DNA of 64,000 nt from Corydoras sp. C115 (Eukaryota; Chordata; Actinopteri; Siluriformes; Callichthyidae), in contig JAFMOC010000043.1 in the NCBI GenBank assembly GCA_019802505.1, positions 454,001 through 518,000 of the forward strand. Reading direction: 5' to 3'. Every line of letters starts with the position of its first letter. Within the stretch, counting starts at the first letter, position 1. The notes under the pieces were generated by a model. The model was not told where the DNA came from, did not search any database, and saw only the letters and a program-made list of their open reading frames with translations. This document shows positions 20,416 to 32,252 of this stretch, in pieces. Position numbers and translations under genes: made by a program.

Positions 20416-22866
20416 ATGGTACACTGACTTTTTCGAACAATAATACTGCATTTCACTTTGCTTTTAATGATAAGTTATAGTTTAGCTTTTATATGTGTGT
20501 CTGTCATTTAGCCTTTCGTGAGTAGCACGCTAGCTAACGTCCTGTTTCATACAGCTGCAGTTGATTTGTATAGATTCAGGGCTAAACGTACCATGTATAC
20601 CAACATTCATTCATTCATTCATTCATTCATTATCTCCCGCTTTATCCTCTATTAGGGTCGCGGTGGGGTTCCCCATGCCCATCCAGGGGAGAACGTTTCG
20701 GGCGCTGGGCAGATACACCCAGGACAGGGCGCCAATCCATCGCTGGGCACACACTCACTCACACAGACACACTCTATATGGGGCAATTTTGAGAATTCAA
20801 TTGACTTGATCCATGTTTTTGGACTGTGGGAGGAAACCGGAGAACCCGGAGGAAACCCACGCGGACACGGGGAGAACATGGAAACTCCAAATGGGGATTC
20901 GAACCGGGAATCCCTAGCGCTGAGAGGCGAACGTGCTAACCACTAAACCACCGTGCCGCCTGCATTCATTATCTTCTCCTTAATCCTCTATTAGGGTCGT
21001 GGGGGAGTTCTCCATGCCCATCCAGGGGAGAACGTCTCGGGCGCTGGGCAGATAGACCCAGGACAGGGTGCCAATCCATCGCTGGGCATACACTCACTCA
21101 CACAGACACACTCTATATGGGGCAATTTTGAGAATTCAATTGACTTGATCCATGTTTTTGGACTGTGGGAGGAAACCGGAGAACCTGGAGGAAACCCACG
21201 CAGACACGGGGAGAACATGGAAACTCCACCCAGATGGGGATTCGAACCGGGAATCCCTAGTGCTGAGAGGCAAATATGCTAACCACTAAGCCACCGTGCC
21301 GCCTGTATACCAACATGAAACGCAATATATCACCAGATAAGTGTAATTTGGTGGATTTAGGTCAATTTTTTGAAGACATTTTAGTAGAAGGGATAAAGAA
21401 TGCTTAAGAAGTGCTTTCTGCTTAAGTATTGCAGTTATAGGAAGAATCCTGCAAAATGTAATAATTATACATTCATTCATTATCTCCCGCTTTATCCTCT
21501 ATTAGGGTCGCAGTGGGGTTCCCCATGCCCATCCAGGGGAGAACATCTTGGGTGCTGGGCAGATAGACCCAGGACAGGGCGCCAATCCATCGCTGGGCAC
21601 ACACTCACTCACACAAACACACTCTATATGGGGCAATTTGGAGAACTCAATTCACTTGATCCTTGTTTTTGGACTGTGGGAAGAAACCGGAGAACCCGGA
21701 GGAAACCCACGCGGACAAGGGGAGAACATGGAAACTCCATCCAGATGGGGATTCGAACCGGGAATCTGATAAAGATATACTGATAAAGTATATTCTGCAT
21801 GTTAAACAGCTATCATGCTTTTTCTGAACTAGTTTTGCAGAGTTTAAAAGACAGAACAAGAACTAACATTGTATGTTTTTGAACAATAGTTTTTAATTTT
21901 TATTAATGGCTGTGTTTTAGGCTGAAGTCGAAGAAACTCTGAAAAGAATCCAGGCCCAAAAAGGAGTCATTGGAACAATAGTAGTCAACGCTGAAGGTAT
22001 TTGTTCTTTTGCGCTACATTTTCAATACTGAACACTTTTCCACAAAACATAAAAGTTAACATACTTGACTGTAGAACCACACGCTACTATACTGGAAGTG
22101 GAACCAATATAATAAACTGTAAATGTAAAAACACGCAGGTATGATATTACTTTAAAAGAAAAAGCGTTTAATACCCCTGATGCAATTTCAGAGTTTAACC
22201 ACAAGAGGGCACATTAAGATATGCTTTTATTTGTCAGTATGCGAAGATATCAAATTAAACTTCCTAAAACTTGCAGTAGTCTTATTTATTTGTTTTATTG
22301 TTTATTCATTTATAATTTATTTATCAGCCTTATTACAGAAAAACTACACTATTTAAATTTTTTTTTTTTTTTTTTTTTTTTACCAATTTATAATAAAATC
22401 TATGGATTGTTTGTCATTGCTTACACTTCAGAATGAGTATTATTCTTATCCTGTATTAGATTTATTCCCAATGATAATATTAGGATTATATGAATATTAT
22501 TTTAAATTTTGAATAATATTAAAAATGGAAAACATGTAACCACTTGGCATCCATGATCTTTTAGGAATTCCCATTAAAACTACTCTGGACAATTCCACCA
22601 CAGTGCAGTATGCGGGATTACTGCACCAGCTCACTATGAAAGCCAGAAGTACAGTTAGAGATATAGATCCTCAGAATGACCTCACCTTTCTCCGTGTCAG
22701 GTCCAAGAAACATGAGATCATGGTGGCACCAGGTAAGGTCACTTTGGGTCTCATCGTTTCTAAAGACACAGAAATGAATAATATTCCGAATATTAAAATT
22801 TGATTGTTGTTTTTTTCCTCAGACAAAGAATACCTACTAATCGTCATTCAAAATCCCAGTGAATAG
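20416..22866 (+). CDS. DYNLRB2: Dynein light chain roadblock-type 2 (4 coding exons)
   Basis: Roadblock/LC7 light chain of cytoplasmic dynein, which dimerises and binds the dynein intermediate chain; DYNLRB2 is the paralog enriched in ciliated cells and testis. Exons: 20416-20418 (the ATG alone, followed at once by GT), 21921-21996, 22565-22732, 22823-22866. The total is 96 residues, the exact family length. Paralog-specific residues (GVIGT, VVNAEG, TTLDNSTTVQYAGLLH, KHEIMVAPDKEYLLIV) match DYNLRB2 rather than DYNLRB1. The core STVRDIDPQNDLTFLR is fully conserved. Intron 1 holds a SINE dimer and a third truncated SINE. The ATG-only coding exon is supported by exon 2 opening in frame with AEVEETLKRI. 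Confidence 0.95.
20607..20960 (-). mobile_element. SINE family 1 (dimer unit A)
   Basis: Full-length copy in DYNLRB2 intron 1. The 13-bp target-site duplication TGTATACCAACAT at 20594-20606 and 21304-21316 encloses this copy and the next together. Confidence 0.92.
20961..21303 (-). mobile_element. SINE family 1 (dimer unit B)
   Basis: Joined to unit A with the same junction and the same unusual tail variant as at 11864/11865. The rest of this unit is young-type, unlike the divergent unit B at the first locus. Confidence 0.92.
21471..21766 (-). mobile_element. SINE family 1, 5'-truncated
   Basis: In DYNLRB2 intron 1. The copy stops at GGGAATC, so the A box and the first 45 or so bases of the tRNA head are missing, while the tail is intact. 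Confidence 0.88.
22351..22381. repeat. Poly(T) tract
   Basis: Run of more than 20 T in DYNLRB2 intron 2. Confidence 0.85.
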
Positions 22867-23007
22867 TAACAGTACAGGTTCAGATATTCAGGAACCGCTG
22901 GTCTATTTATATCGTTCGTTATTTCCCAACATTTTACTGAATTGTTCCTGAATGACATTTTACTTGATTAACTGCATTCCTGTTAAAATACGCATGTGAA
23001 CTTTGTT

Positions 23008-23018
23008 AATAAAATAAA
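23008..23018 (+). other. DYNLRB2: Overlapping DYNLRB2 polyadenylation signals
   Basis: AATAAA occurs at 23008-23013 and again at 23013-23018, about 140 bases after the stop codon. Confidence 0.65.
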
Positions 23019-23649
23019 GTCTCCTCTTTGTAGAGATGTGCGTTAATATTGTATTTAATGAGTGAGGTAACCAATCATGTTTTTTTTCCATGTTTAAGCC
23101 ATCAAACTGTACACTAGAGGGAGCTATTACTCTTTGTACTTTTACAAGCTGCTGCTCATGGATTGTCCTGTTACAGTTTAACCTGCTTGAATGCACTCCT
23201 GACCCACCACCCTGTAAATGCAGTAGGCATGTCTGGAATTTAAAGAAAGGATTTTACAAAGACTGCATCAGAACAAATGACTGTTCTAGCCATTTTGCTG
23301 TCTTTGGCGTTTTTTACTTTCATTATTGGGATTTGGACGATCAGTGATTTCCAGATTAGAGGGCGAGCACTCGGCCACTCATGATCAGAAGAGTTTCACA
23401 TTTAGTTATGAGAATTAGTTAAAAGATTTGGTCTCATCCTGAATATGAGGGAGGATTTATATCTTTCATAGAGGTTGAATTAAATAAAACACATTTTAAT
23501 TACTGAATTAAAGTGTGTTCAGTCCTATTGGTACAGGTGCATAAAACCAGACAACTGCAAGGTTTGTGGCAACAACAATGCACCTCAATACTTACTCAGA
23601 GATCAGTTCTGCCTCATTTGTTTAAAACTATACATCTCATAAATAATGC

Positions 23650-23655
<6 letters not shown>

Positions 23656-23692
<37 letters not shown>
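23656..23692. repeat. (GT)n microsatellite
   Basis: About 18 GT dinucleotides. The open frame across it is low complexity and not a gene. Confidence 0.95.
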
Positions 23693-23697
<5 letters not shown>

Positions 23698-23756
23698 ATA
23701 CAAGTCTACAATGTTGCTTTGATTATCACAACATTTGACAAACTAACTCTTCAGGA

Positions 23757-24115
23757 GGCACGGTGGCTTAGTGGTTAGCACGTTCGCCTCTCAGCGCTAG
23801 GGGTTCCCGGTTTGAATCCCCATCTGGGTGGAGTTTCCATGTTCTCCCTGTGTCTGCGTGGGTTTCCTCCGGGTTCTCCGGTTTCCTCCCACAGTCCAAA
23901 AACATGGATCAAGTCAATTGAATTCTCAAAAATTGCCCCATATAGAGTGTGTCTGTGTGAGTGAGTGTGTGCCCAGCGATGGATTGGCGCCCTGTCCTGG
24001 GTCTATCTGCCCAGCGCCCGAGACGTTCTCCCCTGGATGGGCATGGGGAACCCCACCGCGACCCTAATATAGGATAAAGCGGAAGATAATGAATGAATGA
24101 ATGAATGAATGAATG
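23757..24115 (+). mobile_element. SINE family 1, full length
   Basis: Flanked by AACTCTTCAGGA (23745-23756) and AACTCTTTAGGA (24116-24127), a 12-bp target-site duplication with one mismatch. The (TGAA)n tail is long. Confidence 0.93.
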
Positions 24116-24127
24116 AACTCTTTAGGA

Positions 24128-25433
24128 TTCTGGACAGGTATATATACTCTTTGCAGCCATCAAAAAGCAAACAGTTATGCATAAATTAACATTTACACCA
24201 TTTGCAGGAAATGTCATCATAAGCCCGGACAAAGAAGTGGCGAGTATAATCGTAAAATATAAGCCCAATATATTGTTATTGTTATTCATTATTTATTTTT
24301 GTCTTTCTGTCCTCGACTGGCTTTTTTTTTTTTTTTTTTTTACACAAATTCCCCTGTGTGTTTGGTAAAGCTTCTTCATATAACCCTGTTTTATTGGTTT
24401 ATTTCTGATTTGAGGTTATTGTGCACCTGAGTGGTGAAACGTTGTGGTTTTTGCCACAGGACACACATGAGCCGTTGTAAGCCTCTGTTCAGCAATCCAG
24501 CACTTTAATCACTCATTACTCACCTTAATTACAAATGTGTTTTCTGTCCTGTAACAATAAGTGTAGTTGTTATGAGCTGTGTTTTCTTTTTTTTAGTTTC
24601 CATCAGGGAGTCACATGATACTGTGTGTGTCCATAAAGTTGAACCATTTCAAAGACTCCACACAGGCAGATTCAAAGACCCGTGGCAGATTAATAAATTA
24701 AATGGCTTCTATAATTTGATCGCTGTAGCGTACACTCGGTATCAGAGTTCATATATAGCAGCTGTGCTGTGTGGTGATGGGTAGCACTCTGGTGACACTG
24801 CTTGGCCAGGGCATGCGTAACTCAAAACCAGGTCTTGCTCAAGCTTGTGCTGTCTATGACTGATTTGCTTCTGCTTGTTGTTCCAGCAGCACATTGTCCC
24901 TGTGTTTCGCTTCACTGCTTCAGAAGCTTTAAAAGTAGCTGTTGCTTTGAAAACTTGGACATCCTTTACCCCTTTTTACCTAATTCAATTAAATATATCA
25001 ACATGTATATCAATTAATTTTTTTTAGTGTCAGAAAATGATATTTTAAAATTGATATTTTATATTCAAAGACAGAACATTGATTATGTTTGACTGTGCTG
25101 CCCTAAATACACAATGCTGCAGGGTATATCTCCTGGGTTTAGTTCTTGGGTAGAACTAAAAAGATCCCTTCTGAGTGAAGTTTGTATATTCTCTTCATGT
25201 CTCCATGGGTTTCTAGGTAGCACATGTTGTTGCAAACCTTGTTGGTTCTGTCTTGACCAGGATTCCTACTAGGCATGAGATGATTTTTACGATACGATTA
25301 TCAAGCAATATTTAATCACAGAAGTCCCAGAAATCACAAGAACAGGGCATGGTTCCTCATGTTTTTTTTCAATGTAAACATAAAATATTATGTTACTGAA
25401 AAAAGTTCATGTTAAATTAAAAATCCTGTATCC
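24128..25433. other. Non-coding DNA downstream of DYNLRB2
   Basis: No exon recognised. There are two poly(T) runs, near 24320-24341 and at 25019-25026. About 25090-25250 looks like a very old SINE (CTGAGTGAAGTTTGTATATTC, CATGGGTTTC) but is too degraded to assign with confidence. Confidence 0.45.
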
Positions 25434-25446
25434 CTTAAAGTATATA

Positions 25447-25747
25447 TTCATTCATTCATTCATTATCTCCCGCTTTATCCTCTATTAGGGTCGCGGTGGG
25501 GTTCCCCATGCCCATCCAGGGGAGAACGTCTCAGGCGCTGGGCAGATACACCCAGGACAGGGCGCCAATCCATCGCTGGGCACACACCTTGACCCATGTT
25601 TTTGGGCTGTGGGAGGAAACCGGAGAACCCGGAGGAAACCCACGCAGACACGGGGAGAACATGGAAACTCCAACCAGATGGGGATTCAAACCGGGAATCC
25701 CTAGCGCTGAGAGGCGAACGTGCTAACCACTAAGCCACCGTGCCGCC
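25447..25747 (-). mobile_element. SINE family 1 with internal deletion
   Basis: Lacks about 55-60 bases in the middle: CACACAC joins directly to CTTGACCCATG. Imperfect flanking repeats CTTAAAGTATA (25434-25444) and CTTCAAGTATA (25748-25758) are present. Confidence 0.9.
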
Positions 25748-25784
25748 CTTCAAGTATAAATATTATATTAATATTATATTAATT

Positions 25785-26127
25785 CATTCATTCTCCCGCT
25801 TTATCCTCTATTAGGGTCATGGTGGGGTTCCCCATGCCCATCCAGGGGAGAACGTCTCGGGCGCTGGGCAGATAGACCCAGGACAGGGCGCCAATCCATC
25901 GCTGGGCACACACTCACTCACACAGACAGACACACTCTATATGGGGCAATTTTGAGAATTCAATTGACTTGATCCATGTTTTTGGACTGTGGGAGGAAAC
26001 CGGAGAACCCAGAGGAAACCCACGCGGACACGGGGAGAACATGGAAACTCCACCCAGATGGGGATTCGAACCGGGAATCCCTAGCGCTGAGAGGCGAACG
26101 TGCTGACCACTAAGCCACCGTGCTGCC
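25785..26127 (-). mobile_element. SINE family 1, full length
   Basis: Perfect 13-bp target-site duplication TATTATATTAATT at 25772-25784 and 26128-26140. Its left edge lies only about 37 bases from the previous copy. Confidence 0.93.
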
Positions 26128-26140
26128 TATTATATTAATT

Positions 26141-29100
26141 TGGGGGGAAAATGTTTTTTACTGAAAGAAAAAAGTAAATGGACAAGTGTGCTAGACGTGG
26201 AACTTTACCTTTGTTTTGTGCGAGTTGTTCCACATGGCATAATACGTATTTTTCTTATGAATGTCGCCATGAAGATGTTGTGGCTCTTTTATGATTAATT
26301 AATTCATTAAACATTTTTAATCCTGATTATTTGCAGAAAGTATTCCTACACTTATGACTTATTCCTACTCAAAACACTTTTGCTGTTGGGTAAGGGGGAA
26401 GCCAGGGGTTATTTTATAATTTCGATGGTTGGTGAAATTCTGCCTCCCACTAGGTGGCACTATAGGTGTCTGTCCACATTGTCTATGCTCGATCACTTCT
26501 GCTACCTGCTGTTAAGGTAACCTGTGTCAGTGTGGCTTTTCTTAATGAGATTAATATTGGCTTGCCTTAGGGTTACATGAGTAATTTTCATATATTAAAG
26601 GGGACATTAAAGGAGCCATATTACAAAAAACACTGAGTTTTAAAATCATTTTTATCCTGAACAAATTTCCATACCTTCTCTGTAGACTTCATTGTGCATT
26701 TTATAATATAAAATAATGCTTCATCTGGGTCAGACGCCCCATTCCATCACATAGCATTTGCTTTACAACAATATGCATTATTTAATGCATTATATTAAAC
26801 ATTTAACATCTTTGAACCATAACGGTGAACACAAAAATCTAAAACACAGCTGAAAGAACACAAATATTTTTTTTCTCTCTTCCACTGAGAGCAAATACAG
26901 ACACATTCAGGATCCTGAATTCTGTAACTTTTGCCTCTACTCAGTTACAGTCAGTCTGTACTCTGTGCTGTCTCGCACTAAGAACCTGTACCAGGAAATC
27001 CCTGATGTATAGTAAACATGTCGTAATAATTTCTAATGGCAATGAGAGTGATCAAGTTGCTCCAGTCTCCTGGTTGGGTGCACCTCAGATGGGATGTTCT
27101 GCTTGCCTAATTCCTGTATGCATGCCATCTGCTCTCGGCTGCATCTTGCATTCCCCTCTGTGCCCATCACTGGCAGGTGGCAGTGGGCGAGCCAGTAGGT
27201 TCTCAGGTTCAGTAGCCTTGGAAAGGGACTATCAGTGCAAGCCAATTAAGCAATGAGTTAAAGATCAGGTCGATTAGTGTGATTAAAAGGAAACATGGTG
27301 CTGACAAGCATTGTTTTCATAGTGACAAAATAGCATGTAGGCTGCTTTAAAGAAGCAAATAATGTGTTGCTGAAGATCTAAGGTTTCCCCAATGACAGCT
27401 GAGTGTGCCATCATTATAATCATCCCATGACATTGTTATTAGATCCTGCAGTCTGTGATAACCTTGCAGCTCAGAAACGATATCACTTGCTTTTATGTAA
27501 AAACATGGCAAAAAGCATGGGCATTGCACTGTGAATGATTAAAACGTGTGTTTTTGACAAGAAATATTTAAGTTAGAAGTATTAATAAAGTCGTAGAATG
27601 CTTTGTAAGCCAGAGGAAGACTGAGAGATGCACTGGGCTAAAAAGTTTCTATGATACTTTATATGAATCTGGTATTCAAAATGCGTTATAAACACATTCA
27701 TAAAGCTTTATAATGTATTCAAAATGCTTTAGAACACTTATCAAAAGATTTTGTTAATGTACATACGTAGAGGTTCATAACCACACTCATAAAGTGTAAT
27801 AAGCATATACTAGGTTTCATAACACAGAGTGACATTATGCAATATGAGATGTATATTATAACAGTTAATTAAATTACTGTAGCAACCAATGTCACAAAGC
27901 TTAGCATTTTTTATGTTTACTAAATAAAAAAGATATTTTTTTAATCTTCATGGAATATACAGTAGCTTCCTCATACTATCTTCTATTCTTTTCTTTTCCT
28001 CTTTTTTACCTTATTCTTTGTGATGAACTGTTTTACTGAAGCTGTTGTGACAGTAAGCCATCTGCCAGCAATCTTACTGATGATGTGTTACACTTCAATG
28101 CACATTCACTCCTCACTTTCACTGTAGTTCAACATCTGTATATGTCTGTTCTCATGCCAGCAGTTTTGCGAATGCTGTATTTTGTTCGAAGTAGCCTAGA
28201 AACAATGCTAGTGGATATATACATTATTGCCTGAGGCTCATATGTGCATGCATAAGGTGTTTTACAGCAGGCTGCATTTGCTGCTATAATAAACTGCTAA
28301 TGAGACAAACACTTTTAGGACACTATAATGGCAAATCCAATAATAAAGAGCAGCGCTAAGGGTTTTCACAGGAATCAGCAGATTTGAATATGTATATGAT
28401 TTTGTGTTCTGTGAAGTGATTCCATCATAAATAAGTAAGTACACCACTAGTATCTTTCCTGAATCACATTACAGCTACACAGATGGTGCTTGGGAACACC
28501 TCATGGTAATGACCTGGACTACTCTCATACATCATGTGAAGAAGCCCTGGGTGACATGACAATATCATAGTGCTATCAAAACATCATGGGAATCACAAAT
28601 AACAACAGTTTAACAGAGTGCTTGGATGTTCAATTATATTTTGACAGCCCCCTACGAAGATGTAGTATTATTCCTAATCAAAGGGCCATAAAATAGGTAA
28701 AGAATGACCTTAGTTTTTCAGTAAGGTGATGTGGTGATATTTCAAAGGTTCAGTCCATGCTGAGTAGTTATGTAATGCTCCGGTCAGAGGTCTTTTCTAA
28801 GACCACTAGGGTCGTACATAACCTTCAACTTAACCGAGCTTTGCTTCTCATAACTATATTTCCCATGGTATTATAGGGCAATCAGCACTGAGTGAGAATT
28901 GCGGCACTAGTGCCTATTTATAGAGCTTGGTCTCTCACTCAGTGCTGGATCTTTGTGCTTCTGCTGTAAAAGTACATTATGTCTGTTTTATGTACCTGAT
29001 GAGGTTTCCAGACTAGTTTTCCGTATCTTTCGCCCGATCTTATGTGCTTTGTTTGACGTGCTCAATTAATCTGATTTTGCATGTAGTAGCTTCAGGGGTT

Positions 29101-30427
29101 TTTTTTTGCTACAGCGGTAAGTTTACATTTTCACTGACACTTTCCAGGCTCAGGTTGTACGTTTCGTTTGTGTTTGTTTTCGGCACTTTGCCATCCGAGG
29201 TATTTCTTTATGCATGCCGATAGCAGGTTTGGCTTTGGTCTTTGTTTTTGTTCTTGTTTTTTGAGTTGTAATTTAGTATGGTTCAGAGGTAATCTTGTCA
29301 CGCAGCATATTGTAGGGAATGCATCTACCCTAAGACCTAATACCGGGGTCCTGTTATTCGGGGAACCTACTAACGCAGACTAGTACTACAGACTGTAACT
29401 GTAGAACTACAAAATCCATCTAAAAGAACAATAGAATATATAATGTATATATATTTACACACACATATATATTAAGGGATAACTCTGTATATTCTATTGC
29501 AGCCTTGTATTGCATTACAGCCTTGACTGGAGGAAACCAACAGTCATTTCAGCTCCGTTGTCCCGTGTACAGCTGAGAAGCATCTCTACACAATGCTTTA
29601 GGGGTTTTATACACTGCAGCGTCAACAGCTATTCTTAGAACAGACACTACAGACGTTCTGTTACACCTTATCTAAAACAGCACTTAGGCTTGTCAGTAAC
29701 CTGCTGCTCAATAACCCACAATACATTATTAAAGTCATAAATGCATTAATTTATAGCCTAATGTTTTATGACGTGATGAGTGTTATTACACTGAAAGTAC
29801 AGAATGTCACCGGGATTTATCACAGAACTGCTGGTTTTACAAAAACAGAGCTTAAATGGCTTTATATCATTTAAATTAATAATATACAACAGGCAACAAA
29901 AATAAATGGCCTGCAGGTCTTTGGTAGCATCAGAGTTGTTGAAGTGTTGCTGCATTTCATCTTGTATTTAATTGAAAGAGATTTAACTGCAAGGAAGCAT
30001 TTTTAGACAGACAGAACTGCATAACTATCTCAAAACACCTGATGGCAGTTTAAGAAACTCTTGTCTCTGTTATGCATAAAGTGTCAATATAACATTCTGT
30101 ATTACATCAGGCATCTTAGTTTGGATATTTTATAATCTTTTCTGGGACCTCAAAGACGCTTTACAACAATTAAAACTATAGCATTAATAAAATTGTACAA
30201 ACATGAAAACCATAGACAATAAAAAATATACAATTACTAAGACAAGAAGAAAAGCAAAATAAAAAAATTCAGCAACAAAATAATAAAAAAAGCAATTACA
30301 GATTAAAAGCTATCTTAAATAGATGAGTTTTGAGGAGTTCAGAACAGCCACGCATTTGTGTTGGGAGAGAGACATGTTTTTAAATATCAGCTTTTAGGGC
30401 TCTGTCATTAATTTGGTCTTTGACCAG
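26141..30427. other. Non-coding region, mostly unique sequence
   Basis: No exon recognised. About 27010-27290 is GC-richer and complex and could be a conserved element. About 27648-27850 shares CATTCATAAAG and related words with 56520-56612. Inverted repeats lie at 28883-28947. The segment 29388-29420 resembles 16537-16572 (CTACAGACTGTAACTGTAG against CTACAGTCTGTAATTGTAA). Confidence 0.45.
28883..28947. repeat. Inverted repeat with internal palindrome
   Basis: CAGCACTGAGTGAGA (28883-28897) is the exact reverse complement of TCTCACTCAGTGCTG (28933-28947). Between them is the 12-bp palindrome GGCACTAGTGCC, followed by a TATA-like TATTTATAG. Confidence 0.75.
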
Positions 30428-30440
30428 TTAACACAGACAT

Positions 30441-30789
30441 TCATTCATTCATTATCTCCCGCTTTATCCTCTATTAGGGTCGCCGTGGGGTTCCCCATGC
30501 CCATCCAGGGGAGAACTTCTCGGCCGCTGGGCGGATAGACCCAGGACAGGGCGCCAATCCATCGCTGGGCACACACTCACTCACACAGACACACTCTATA
30601 TGGGGCAATTTTTTGAGAATTCAATTAACTTGATCCATGTTTTTGGACTGTGGGAGGAAACCGGAGAACCCAGAGGAAACCCACGCAGACACGGGGAGAA
30701 CATGGAAACTCCACCAAGGTGGGGATTCGAACCGGGAATCCCTAGCGCGGAGAGGCGAACGTGCTAACCACTAAGCCACCGTGCCGCCC
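30441..30789 (-). mobile_element. SINE family 1, full length
   Basis: Perfect 13-bp target-site duplication TTAACACAGACAT at 30428-30440 and 30790-30802. Confidence 0.94.
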
Positions 30790-30802
30790 TTAACACAGAC
30801 AT

Positions 30803-31700
30803 CCTGCATTAAAACCCCATTCCAGTCATCACTGCCTCACCTTCCTGTATAGATGTGAAGGGGCATCGACACCGACATGACTTTTTTTCTCTGTCACTTT
30901 CCCAGCAGTGCATGCAGACATGGCTTCACCTTTCCATTTTTGTTCTAATGGCTTTAATCAATAATCAGCCTCAGAGCCCCGAGAGACCAGTGGCTCACTC
31001 TGCAGCTGTTAGAAGTGATGTGAAGGTCTGTGTGTGGAATTTTCAGAGTGCTTATATTGATCTGAGTGTATGTGTGGTTCTTTACTCCTTGTTTGCAGCT
31101 GGTTCAATAGCACGACCTGCCGTGTACTGAGTAAAATGGATTAACAAGGTTCTTAGTTTCTGGCCTTTAACCTTAAGCAATGTCTTCGACCTTTTTTAAG
31201 CTAACAATGGCATTTACCAACCATTCATCAAATTAATGACATTAGAGGAATTTAAATTCCAAATTGGGATTCGGGTATAAGGTTTTCATATATGACACCC
31301 ACATGTCTGTGTAAGTAACTGCATCGATTTACACGAGGACTGAACTGAAACACAACTTAATGCTTGGGCTTAATAGTTTGTTAGCCCATTTTTTATTATT
31401 TCTCCATAAATGTAAATCTTCACCACATTCCCAAACATGTTCTAAATGTTACAAGTAGAAAATATGTGAACCTGAGGCAGGTGTTTGCAATCAATTGGAT
31501 CACAGTTAGCTGTGAGAAGGCACCCTGTTTTATTGTGATTTGGGCTTTTTTGCTATAGAATCTGCTGCTTGCTAAAGACTTTAAATAACTGGGTCATGGG
31601 GCATATTTAATTGTATGCTTTCCTCAAAGTGTTGAATTAAAAATTTGCACTGTTTACTATGCAGTTTGTCAGGTCTCCAACAGCTCAGTCTCTTTATTTT
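30803..31700. other. Non-coding unique DNA
   Basis: No exon, RNA gene or repeat recognised. The open frame at 30855-31130 has no recognisable domain. Confidence 0.4.
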
Positions 31701-31705
31701 TATCC

Positions 31706-31707
<2 letters not shown>

Positions 31708-31780
<73 letters not shown>
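31708..31780. repeat. (TA)n microsatellite, left part
   Basis: More than 35 TA units, split from the right part (32128-32208) by a SINE. Confidence 0.95.
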
Positions 31781-31784
<4 letters not shown>

Positions 31785-32125
31785 TTCATTCATTATTTCC
31801 CGCTTTATCCTCTATTAGGGTCGCGGTGGGGTTCCCCATGCCCATCCAGGGAAGAACATCTCGGGCGCCAGGCAGACAGACCCAGGACAGGGCGCCAATC
31901 CATCGCTGGGCACACACTCACCCACACAGACACACTCCATATGGGGCAATTTTAAGAATTCAATTGACTTAATCCATGTTTTTGGACTGTGGAAGGAAAC
32001 TGGAGAACCCGGAGGAAACCCACGCAGACACGGGGAGAACATGGAAACTCCACCCAGATGGGGATTCGAACCGGGAATCCCTAGCGCTGAGAGGCAAACG
32101 TGCTAACCACTAAGCCATCGTGCCG

Positions 32126-32127
<2 letters not shown>
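31781..32127 (-). mobile_element. SINE family 1 inserted in a (TA)n tract
   Basis: Full-length copy with TA repeats on both sides, so any target-site duplication is hidden in the TA run. Confidence 0.92.
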
Positions 32128-32212
<85 letters not shown>

Positions 32213-32252
32213 TTTTTATTTTTTTTTTTTTTTTTTTTTTTTTTTATTTTAT
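32128..32252. repeat. (TA)n microsatellite, right part, then poly(T)
   Basis: About 40 TA units to 32208, followed by a T-rich run of about 40 bases with few interruptions. Confidence 0.92.

Noticed and set aside
20652..20879. Recurrent 75-residue open frame of the SPVSSHSPKTWIKSIEFSK type, seen at many places on both strands
   Set aside because: It is one reading frame of the SINE family 1 body. Frame and length vary with each copy's indels, and it has no domain.
20416..22866. DYNLRB1 as the identity of the roadblock gene
   Set aside because: Diagnostic residues (GVIGT, NAEG, TTLDNSTTVQYAGLLH, KHEIM) follow DYNLRB2.
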